This document shows, in pieces, positions 1 through 4,420 of a stretch of 5,304 nucleotides of DNA. Both the position numbers and the translations under genes were made by a program. Source of the stretch: Bordetella parapertussis (GTDB lineage: Bacteria > Pseudomonadota > Gammaproteobacteria > Burkholderiales > Burkholderiaceae_B); contig CAMEAW010000190.1 of assembly GCA_945911685.1 (NCBI GenBank), forward strand, positions 1 through 5,304. Reading direction: 5' to 3'. The stretch's first letter is position 1. Each line of letters starts with the position of its first letter. The notes beneath the pieces were generated by a model. The model saw only the letters and a list, made by a program, of their open reading frames with translations, ran no database searches and had not been told where the DNA came from.

Positions 1-60
1 CAAAATGGTTGCATAGCGAAGACCCAATCGAAGCCGACTAAGTCGACTGCTTTTGCGCAT
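1..60 (-). CDS. Start of an unidentified gene downstream of arsJ (partial, runs off left edge)
   Basis: On the minus strand an ATG at 60-58 opens a frame with no stop up to the window edge: 20 codons reading MRKSSRLSRLRLGLRYATIL. An AAGGG Shine-Dalgarno (complement of 66-70) lies 5 nt before the ATG, which is good spacing. The start is 34 bp after the arsJ stop on the same strand, so the gene would be the third in the gapdh-arsJ operon. The visible N-terminus is very basic (six Arg, one Lys) and turns more hydrophobic at its end, as before a first membrane helix or signal segment, but that is a guess. Two adjacent 9-bp units (AGTCGACTT and AGTCGGCTT) encode SRL-SRL and explain the small hairpin at 32-48. 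No family can be assigned from 20 residues. The alternative is that this is chance and the strip is only operon 3' sequence. Confidence 0.45.
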   Translation of the reverse strand, partial: MRKSSRLSRLRLGLRYATIL

Positions 61-94
61 CGAAACCCTTAGACTGACTGACGGCTAACCAAAA

Positions 95-1417
95 TCACAG
101 GTTTGCGCTTGTGCGCACCGTTGGCAGTAAAAGGGTCACCAGCCAGCACACAATTAACATGACGGCTGACCCGAGTAGGGCATACAGCAACCCACCCCAT
201 TGATACAACAGCCCCGACAGTAGGGTGCCTAGTAGACGTCCAAAGGCATTTGCGGCGTAATAAAAACCAACGTCTTCGGCGGCCTTTTCAGAGCCTGCAT
301 ACGCCAAAATAAGATACGAATGCACCGAAGAGTTCACAGCGAAGGCAAACCCAAAGACGCCCAGGCCGCCCACCACCACCCACTCTAAGTGGGGCACATT
401 GAACCAGACAGCCAGCACAAGCCCAATCGGCACGAGGGCGAGCAGCAATGACCACAGCCTTGCCGCCGGCACTTCTGTTGTTAAGCCATCTGTGCTGCGG
501 CGCACGAGCGAAGGTGCGATCGCCTGAACCAAACCATAACCAATCGTCCAAAGGGCTAAAAATCCACCAACCATGGTGAAGGTCCAGCCTGAAGCGTATA
601 AAAATACCGGTACCCCCACCACAAACCAAACATCGCGCGCACCAAACAGCGCCACGCGCGCCGCCGCCAGCAGATTAATCGCACGACTTTTAGCGAATAA
701 TTCTTTGGCTGACTTAGACGCTTTGCTTTTGCCCATCAGGGGCGGCAAACTCTGCACGACTGCCACAAAGATAACCGCCAACAGGGCTGCCATCGCCCAC
801 AAGGCACCACGAAAACCCAACAGATCCAGCAATAGCCCGCCAATAAAGAAACCAACCCCCTTCATGGCGTTTTTGCTGCCAGTAAACCAAGCCACCCATT
901 TGAACAACTGGCCGCTCGCCTGGCCTGCCGTGATTTTGATGGCTGACTTACTCGCTGTTTTAGTCAAATCTTTTGCAACACCGCAAACACCTTGCGCCCC
1001 GATGACCCACGCCACTGACACCGCCGCAGTCCAGTCAGGCGACAAAAACGACAACAATAAGAAACCGAGAATTTGCGTTGACAGCCCGACTGTCAACATG
1101 CGTGTAATGCCGTAACGCGTTGCAAGCCAGCCACCAATCAGGTTCGCCAGCACACCGGCCGCCTCGTACAACAAAAACAAAAACGCCAACGTAAACGGCG
1201 AATAGCCTAAGCGGTAAAAGTGTAACAACACCAACATGCGTAAGGCGCCGTCAGTCAGCGTAAAGCCCCAATAAGCGGCGGTTACGATGCCGTAGTTTCT
1301 TGCGGCGGCAGGGTTCGTGGGTGCATGATTAGCACCCACAATGTTGGCGCTCGCAGAGTTGTCCGATGCAGTATTGCTTGATATCGTGTTGCCTGAGGCC
1401 TTGCTCACTTGAGTCAT
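95..1417 (-). CDS. arsJ: ArsJ, organoarsenical (1-arseno-3-phosphoglycerate) efflux MFS permease
   Basis: Inner-membrane transporter of the major facilitator superfamily. The family exports 1-arseno-3-phosphoglycerate, made when the partner GAPDH uses arsenate instead of phosphate; outside the cell the product hydrolyses and releases arsenate. The 440-residue product shows about 12 hydrophobic segments (roughly 44-66, 76-98, 108-125, 132-148, 184-205, 206-222, 252-275, 281-301, 320-338, 345-372, 384-407, 408-430). A Lys-rich cytosolic loop at 228-245 separates the two six-helix halves. Stretches I recognise as ArsJ-like are NYGIVTAAYWGFTLTDGALR (41-60), GVAKDLTK (146-153), GARDVWFVVGVPVFL (259-273) and EDVGFYYAANAFGRLLGTLL (381-400). 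Translation probably starts at the ATG 6 bp after the gapdh stop; AGGGA lies about 12 nt upstream, a weak site that suggests coupling to gapdh. Residues 1-38 are a Ser/Asn/Thr/Ala-rich extension that I do not know from typical ArsJ proteins of about 400-410 residues. A GTG at codon 27 is a possible shorter start but lacks a clear ribosome site. Confidence 0.93.
   Translation of the reverse strand: MTQVSKASGNTISSNTASDNSASANIVGANHAPTNPAAARNYGIVTAAYWGFTLTDGALRMLVLLHFYRLGYSPFTLAFLFLLYEAAGVLANLIGGWLATRYGITRMLTVGLSTQILGFLLLSFLSPDWTAAVSVAWVIGAQGVCGVAKDLTKTASKSAIKITAGQASGQLFKWVAWFTGSKNAMKGVGFFIGGLLLDLLGFRGALWAMAALLAVIFVAVVQSLPPLMGKSKASKSAKELFAKSRAINLLAAARVALFGARDVWFVVGVPVFLYASGWTFTMVGGFLALWTIGYGLVQAIAPSLVRRSTDGLTTEVPAARLWSLLLALVPIGLVLAVWFNVPHLEWVVVGGLGVFGFAFAVNSSVHSYLILAYAGSEKAAEDVGFYYAANAFGRLLGTLLSGLLYQWGGLLYALLGSAVMLIVCWLVTLLLPTVRTSANL
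1317..1339. repeat. Perfect 8-bp inverted repeat inside the arsJ 5' coding region
   Basis: GTGGGTGC (1317-1324) and GCACCCAC (1332-1339) are exact reverse complements separated by 7 bases. In the arsJ mRNA this gives a GC-rich 8-bp hairpin covering codons 27-34, about 80 nt after the ATG and inside the low-complexity N-terminal extension. It contains the alternative GTG (codon 27) in its left arm. No U-run follows, so it is not an intrinsic terminator. It may affect arsJ translation or be incidental. Confidence 0.6.
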
Positions 1418-1423
1418 CTAAGC

Positions 1424-2467
1424 CTAGATTCCCTGACGTTGCATATGGCAGGCCAAATCCACCATACGGCAGGCGTAACCCATTTCGTTGTCATACCAGG
1501 CGTAGACCTTGAGCATCGTGCCGGCGGTCACCATGGTGGATAGGGCATCAACGATTGAGCTACGTGTGTCGCGCGCATAGTCGGCGCTGACTAAGGGACG
1601 AGTTTCGTATCCCAGGATACCTGCTAACGCACCTTGTGCAGCTTGAGCAAACAACGCGTTGACTTCTTGCGCGGTGGTTTCACGCTGGAGTTCAAACACG
1701 CAATCAGTGAGCGAGGCATTCAAGACCGGCGCACGCACAGCGTGGCCGTTGAGCTTGCCTTTGAGCTCGGGATAGATCAGCGCGATCGCCGTCGCACTGC
1801 CAGTGGTCGTCGGTGCCAAACTTAACATCGCACTGCGAGCACGACGCAAATCTTTATGTGGTGCATCAACCATCAAATTAGTATTTGTTGGGTCATGAAT
1901 CGTCGTGATCTGACCATGTCTAATACCGATCGACTCGTGGATCACTTTCACAACCGGCGCTAAGCAGTTCGTCGTGCACGAGGCGGCAGTCACGATCGGG
2001 TGTTGGGCCGGGTCGTACAAGTGTTCGTTGACACCTACGACAACATTTAAGACGTTGCCGACTTTGACTGGGGCCGCGACGATGACGCGTTTGGCCCCAC
2101 GATCAAGATGCCCTTGTATGGTTTCGGGGGTTAAAAATTTGCCAGTACATTCAAGCACAAGCTCAACCCCAAGATCACCCCAAGGGATCTCGGCAGCCGT
2201 AGCGTGCGACGAAAACGATAGTTCTTTATCGTTGATACGTATTGCGTGTTCATTTTCAACTTGAATATTGGCACGCCAGCGACCTTGCACGCTATCGAAT
2301 TCAAGCAAATGTGCGGTAGCTGAGGCGCCGCCTTTAAGTTCATTGAGGTGTACCACCTCAAGCCGATTGTCCGCACGCGGATCATCGCTCTGCCGCTCGG
2401 CCGCGCCCATCGCTGCCCGCAACGCCAAGCGCCCGATTCGTCCTAGACCATTTATGCCGACTTTCAT
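1424..2467 (-). CDS. gap: ArsJ-associated glyceraldehyde-3-phosphate dehydrogenase
   Basis: Cytosolic NAD(P)-dependent enzyme of the GAPDH family, 347 residues, near the usual length. Placed directly before arsJ, its likely job is arsenate detoxification: it oxidises glyceraldehyde 3-phosphate with arsenate as the nucleophile, giving 1-arseno-3-phosphoglycerate for ArsJ to export. Visible motifs are the Rossmann dinucleotide signature [10 protein letters not shown] (4-13), the catalytic SCTTNC (163-168, nucleophile Cys164), the general-base His191 in [19 protein letters not shown] (203-211), TTTG (220-223), Arg245 in the anion-binding region, and WYDNEMGY (324-331). All key catalytic and phosphate-site residues are present. 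It differs from housekeeping GapA in three visible ways: an insertion of about 13 residues after the first helix (around 22-34), Glu43 where NAD-specific GAPDHs usually have Asp, and [13 protein letters not shown] (133-145) instead of the usual S/P-K-D/G loop. Start: ATG with AAGGAGG 4 nt upstream. First gene of its operon; its promoter should lie in 2480-2700. Confidence 0.93.
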   Translation of the reverse strand: MKVGINGLGRIGRLALRAAMGAAERQSDDPRADNRLEVVHLNELKGGASATAHLLEFDSVQGRWRANIQVENEHAIRINDKELSFSSHATAAEIPWGDLGVELVLECTGKFLTPETIQGHLDRGAKRVIVAAPVKVGNVLNVVVGVNEHLYDPAQHPIVTAASCTTNCLAPVVKVIHESIGIRHGQITTIHDPTNTNLMVDAPHKDLRRARSAMLSLAPTTTGSATAIALIYPELKGKLNGHAVRAPVLNASLTDCVFELQRETTAQEVNALFAQAAQGALAGILGYETRPLVSADYARDTRSSIVDALSTMVTAGTMLKVYAWYDNEMGYACRMVDLACHMQRQGI

Positions 2468-2471
2468 GATG

Positions 2472-2478
2472 CCTCCTT
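2472..2478 (-). promoter_or_regulatory. Strong Shine-Dalgarno of the GAPDH gene
   Basis: CCTCCTT on the plus strand reads AAGGAGG on the minus strand, a full consensus Shine-Dalgarno 4 nt before the ATG at 2467. It fixes the GAPDH start and implies strong translation. By contrast, arsJ, the antitoxin and slyX in this window have weak sites. Confidence 0.9.
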
Positions 2479-2528
2479 AACAAGGCGTGACAGTGAAGAT
2501 TTAACCCGTTTGTTTCGAGCAGGCTGCG

Positions 2529-2620
2529 CTGATATGGACACCAACCCTGTACCATCGGCCACCTTGCACGCATCGATTCATTTCATTTTGTCATTTGAGT
2601 GTAATGGACTGATATGACAC
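2529..2620. repeat. Separated direct repeat CTGATATG(G)ACAC
   Basis: CTGATATGGACAC (2529-2541) and CTGATATGACAC (2609-2620) are the same element apart from one extra G, in the same orientation, with starts 80 bp apart. Both copies lie in the probable leader or promoter zone of the gapdh-arsJ operon. They could be two regulator sites (for example for an arsenic-responsive repressor encoded elsewhere) or chance. They do not resemble an ArsR operator I could name. Confidence 0.4.
2576..2604 (-). promoter_or_regulatory. Weak candidate sigma70 promoter for gapdh-arsJ
   Basis: On the minus strand TTACAC (complement of 2599-2604) is followed after 17 bp by ATGAAT (complement of 2576-2581). The -35 is a fair match to TTGACA and the -10 is poor. 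Transcription would start near 2569 and leave a leader of about 100 nt before the GAPDH ATG. This is the best spaced pair I found by eye, but the match is weak and an activator- or repressor-controlled promoter elsewhere in the region is equally possible. Confidence 0.2.
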
Positions 2621-2644
2621 TTTGCCGACACGAACTTTGCACTG

Positions 2645-2658
2645 AAAGCCGAGGCTTT
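2645..2658. repeat. Inverted repeat AAAGCC-GA-GGCTTT
   Basis: AAAGCC (2645-2650) and GGCTTT (2653-2658) are exact reverse complements around a 2-base centre. Outside them ACTG (2641-2644) and CAGT (2664-2667) can also pair, with a 5-base bulge on one side. A 2-nt loop is poor for an RNA hairpin and no U-run follows, so a protein-binding palindrome between the divergent promoters is more likely than a terminator. Confidence 0.35.
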
Positions 2659-2693
2659 GCGCGCAGTCCGGTAAAGCACGCTCAAAAGGAAAT

Positions 2694-2737
2694 TCACTAT
2701 TTTTTGTAAAATATGACCATAGATAGTGACTATAGTG
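2694..2737. promoter_or_regulatory. Candidate autoregulatory operator of the toxin-antitoxin operon
   Basis: Three copies of one motif lie just upstream of and up to the likely -10: TCACTAT (2694-2700), its reverse complement ATAGTGA (2723-2729), and ATAGTG again (2732-2737). The second copy sits in an exact 11-bp odd palindrome, ATAGT-G-ACTAT (2723-2733). The last two copies are 9 bp apart, close to one helical turn. Antitoxins of the Phd/YefM group bind such short palindromes at their own promoter, alone or with the toxin, and repress it. The position fits that role; binding itself is inferred. Confidence 0.5.
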
Positions 2738-2744
2738 TTATGAT
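2736..2744 (+). promoter_or_regulatory. Extended -10 promoter element of the toxin-antitoxin-slyX unit
   Basis: TGTTATGAT fits the extended -10 form TGnTATAAT with one mismatch. No good -35 is present at 16-18 bp, as is common for extended -10 promoters. An AT-rich tract (2700-2714) upstream could act as an UP element. Transcription would begin near 2751, leaving a leader of about 30 nt before the antitoxin ATG. The element directly abuts the ATAGTG repeats, so a bound antitoxin would block RNA polymerase. Confidence 0.45.
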
Positions 2745-2780
2745 AGACCTTATCTCGATCATTCTTAAGTTTTTAATCCT

Positions 2781-3014
2781 ATGACCACCTCACATCAGAT
2801 CGGTGCTGGCGAATTCAAAAGCAAATGTCTCAAGCTCTTGGATATCGTGGCAGAAACGCACGAACCCTTGCTCATCACCAAGCACGGCAGGGGCATCGCA
2901 CAACTGGTACCCGTACCTCCCGAGGTAGACCTCTTTGGCGCACTGAGCGGCAGCGTGCTCTTCGAGGGTGATATTGTGACGCCACTTGAAAACACTTGGG
3001 ATGCAAACCGTTGA
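2781..3014 (+). CDS. Type II toxin-antitoxin antitoxin, Phd/YefM family
   Basis: A 77-residue antitoxin that should bind and neutralise the PIN toxin encoded next to it and repress the shared promoter. The N-terminal DNA-binding and dimerisation part (about 4-46) has the Phd/YefM pattern: GAGEFKSKCLKLLDIVAE (8-25), EPLLITKHGRGIAQLVPV (28-45). The C-terminal tail LFGALSGSVLFEGDIVTPLE (51-70) followed by W73 is the type found in antitoxins paired with VapC-like toxins and is expected to wrap around the toxin active site. ATG at 2781 gives the usual length; the ribosome site upstream is weak and AT-rich, with no clear GGAG. The TGA at 3012-3014 overlaps the likely toxin start, the usual tight order of antitoxin then toxin. 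Family assignment is firm; repression and pairing are inferred from family and position. Confidence 0.9.
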   Translation: MTTSHQIGAGEFKSKCLKLLDIVAETHEPLLITKHGRGIAQLVPVPPEVDLFGALSGSVLFEGDIVTPLENTWDANR

Positions 3015-3451
3015 CCTTTATTTTGCCAAAAAATTCTGCGCCCCTGCTCGACACTCACGTTTTGATTTGGTTATTGCAGGGTAACCCTCGCCTAGGGCCT
3101 AAAGCGCGCAAAGTCATACAAACGGCGGCCCAGCATCAGCAGTTGTGCCTCTCTGCCATATCGCCCTGGGAAATCGCCATGCTGGTCAATAAAGAACGGC
3201 TCGCGCTTGATCGGGACGTTGGCGAATGGCTGCACACCGCCCTAAATATTGCAAAGATACGGCTTGAGCCTGTTTCGGTAGATATCGCAGTTGCAAGCAC
3301 TCGCCTGCCGGGTGAACTTCATCCCGATCCGGCAGACCGCTTGATTGTTGCCACCGCCCGGCATCTGGGCGCCACGCTCATCACAGACGACCAAGCCTTA
3401 CTGGCCTACGCAGCTAAAGGCCACCTCAAAGCTCAGGCAGCAGCCCATTAA
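3011..3451 (+). CDS. vapC: Type II toxin-antitoxin toxin, PIN-domain VapC-family ribonuclease
   Basis: A PIN-domain endoribonuclease toxin; family members cut tRNA or rRNA using Mg2+ held by a cluster of acidic residues. From the TTG at 3011 the product has 146 residues, with the acidic set complete: Asp14 in LLDTH, Glu54 in SPWEIAML, Asp106 and Asp109 in HPDPADRLIVATA, and Asp126/Asp127 in LITDDQALL. The toxin therefore looks intact. There is no in-frame ATG near the N-terminus. TTG at 3011 overlaps the antitoxin stop (TTGA) and has GGGA about 9 nt upstream, so I prefer it; TTG at 2996 (151 residues, no ribosome site) and TTG at 3026 are alternatives. A rare TTG start after an efficiently read antitoxin would keep toxin output low. 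The stop TAA overlaps the slyX ATG by one base. Confidence 0.9.
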   Translation: MTFILPKNSAPLLDTHVLIWLLQGNPRLGPKARKVIQTAAQHQQLCLSAISPWEIAMLVNKERLALDRDVGEWLHTALNIAKIRLEPVSVDIAVASTRLPGELHPDPADRLIVATARHLGATLITDDQALLAYAAKGHLKAQAAAH

Positions 3452-3672
3452 TGATGCAAACCGAAACCGAACAAGACAAGCGCCTAACCGAACTAGAAAT
3501 AAAAGTTGGATTAGCCGACGATTCGATCGATCAACTCAACCAGACGCTTTTTAGGCAACAACAGCAAATTGAGTTTTTGGCCAAAGAGCTTGCCAGCCTG
3601 CGGCAGCAGATGCCCCAAGAGCGCAACACACAGCTACCGAGCTTGCGCGACGAGTTACCGCCGCATTATTGA
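3451..3672 (+). CDS. slyX: SlyX family protein
   Basis: A small cytosolic coiled-coil protein of 73 residues, the usual size of SlyX. The function is not established; the name comes from its position near slyD in E. coli. Residues 9-56 form a continuous amphipathic helix with heptad-spaced Leu/Ile/Val (RLTELEIKVGLADDSIDQLN, then QTLFRQQQQIEFLAKELASL), and the protein ends in the family's LPPHY tail (69-73). Two adjacent ATGs (3451 and 3454) are possible starts. The first overlaps the toxin stop as TAATG, and no good Shine-Dalgarno precedes it, so translation probably depends on ribosomes finishing the toxin gene. Finding slyX as the last gene of a toxin-antitoxin unit is unusual to my knowledge, since slyX is normally a housekeeping gene apart from such modules. 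Confidence 0.88.
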   Translation: MMQTETEQDKRLTELEIKVGLADDSIDQLNQTLFRQQQQIEFLAKELASLRQQMPQERNTQLPSLRDELPPHY

Positions 3673-3674
3673 AC

Positions 3675-3726
3675 AAGCGATAACCTTTGTCCGCTCGGGT
3701 AGATCGCTTCGTTGAGCACAGTGCTC
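3675..3726. terminator. Possible transcription end structures in the convergent spacer
   Basis: The slyX and GST genes converge across 105 bp. Two structures can be drawn. AAGCGAT (3675-3681) pairs with ATCGCTT (3703-3709), helped by ACC (3683-3685) with GGT (3698-3700), starting 2 bp after the slyX stop. Next, GAGCAC-A-GTGCTC (3714-3726) is an exact 13-bp palindrome. Neither is followed by a U-run on either strand, so these are weak terminator candidates; the palindrome could equally be a protein site. Confidence 0.25.
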
Positions 3727-3777
3727 TTCGAGATACAAGCAGAAAACGTGCAGGTCGTCTCACCCTGTAGCAGTCAG

Positions 3778-4413
3778 TCAACCAAGCCGTTGGCGCGTTG
3801 CTAGGTTTTTATCCATCACTGTTTTGAACAATGCACTTTGAAGCCAGCTCTCGAGCCAGGCTCGTGTCGCTGGCCATAAGCCTTGCGCAAACCAGGCGGC
3901 GTCCACCGCGGCAAATTGCCGAACAAACGGAAAAATCGCCACGTCGCTTAGGCAAGCCGTTTGCCCGCCAAGATAAGGTGTTGCGGTCAAGCGCCGTTCA
4001 AGCTCAACAATTAAACAATTAAGCGCCTGCTCACGGTAATACTCAGCACCATACTCTGGATAGCGCTCGGCATATTTATAGCGATCAAGCCAGTGTTTAA
4101 AGTCAGAGTCATTGCACTGAACCAGCTTTAACTGCTCGGGTTGATCAGCCTGCAACAGCCACCCTTGCGGATCACGCTGACCCAGTGCCCAACGCATAAT
4201 CGCCAAGCTTTCCTCTAGCACTAAACCGTCTGCACAATGCAGCACCGGCACCGTGCCCTTAGGTGATACTTTCAGCATTGCAGCGGGCTTGTCGCGCAAA
4301 CTGATCTCTACCAAATCAACCTGTACACCCGCGCACCACAACGCCATACGCGCACGCATCGCATAGGGGCAGCGGCGGTATGAATACAGAAGTGGATTGG
4401 CAGCTGCTTGCAC
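3778..4413 (-). CDS. Glutathione S-transferase family protein
   Basis: A soluble protein of 211 residues with the usual two-domain GST layout. The N-terminal thioredoxin-like domain (about 6-80) carries YSYRRCPYAMRARMAL (10-25) with a CPYA motif (15-18) in the place of a glutaredoxin-like active site. It also has the cis-proline of TVPVL (Pro56), and EES (67-69), which binds the glutathione gamma-glutamyl group. The helical C-terminal domain (about 90-205) contains the conserved N-capping segment LSDVAIFPFVRQFA (155-168). The Cys15 motif suggests thiol-transferase or glutaredoxin-2-like chemistry more than classic conjugation; the substrate is unknown. Start is GTG at 4413 with GAGGG 4 nt upstream; this site overlaps the stop of the amidohydrolase, whose end is 7 bp away, so the two genes are co-transcribed and probably coupled. 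No in-frame ATG lies near enough to replace the GTG without cutting into the CPYA motif. Confidence 0.9.
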   Translation of the reverse strand: MQAAANPLLYSYRRCPYAMRARMALWCAGVQVDLVEISLRDKPAAMLKVSPKGTVPVLHCADGLVLEESLAIMRWALGQRDPQGWLLQADQPEQLKLVQCNDSDFKHWLDRYKYAERYPEYGAEYYREQALNCLIVELERRLTATPYLGGQTACLSDVAIFPFVRQFAAVDAAWFAQGLWPATRAWLESWLQSALFKTVMDKNLATRQRLG

Positions 4414-4420
4414 CGTTCCC

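Larger units (their letters stand above)
2468..2780. other. Divergent intergenic region between gapdh-arsJ and the toxin-antitoxin genes
   Basis: These 313 bp separate two divergent units and must hold the promoter of each. I find no supportable gene here; short frames on either strand lack start signals or family similarity. The half near gapdh is mixed in composition, and the last 90 bp before the antitoxin are clearly AT-rich. The region contains a separated direct repeat (2529-2541 and 2609-2620), a perfect 6-bp inverted repeat (2645-2658) and an ATAGTG repeat cluster (2694-2737), each listed separately. Confidence 0.8.

Noticed and set aside
32..54. Hairpin AGCCGAC-TAA-GTCGACT followed by GCTTTT, resembling a plus-strand terminator
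   Set aside because: The stem is short with one mismatch or wobble and the T-run is only four bases. It is explained by the repeated SRL codons of the minus-strand frame starting at 60, and no plus-strand gene is visible that would need it.
573..1115. Plus-strand frame of 180 codons opposite arsJ
   Set aside because: The product is a low-information shadow of the arsJ antisense strand, rich in Thr, Asn and Pro, while arsJ on the other strand has full family similarity.
2382..2573. Minus-strand frame reaching into the gapdh upstream region
   Set aside because: It overlaps the strong gapdh Shine-Dalgarno and N-terminus in another frame, and its product matches no family I recognise.
3551..3781. 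Minus-strand frame of 76 codons after the GST gene, with a TTG start overlapping the GST stop
   Set aside because: It lies mostly opposite slyX, which has clear family similarity. Its product is Arg/Ala-rich with no recognisable motif and there is no good ribosome site.
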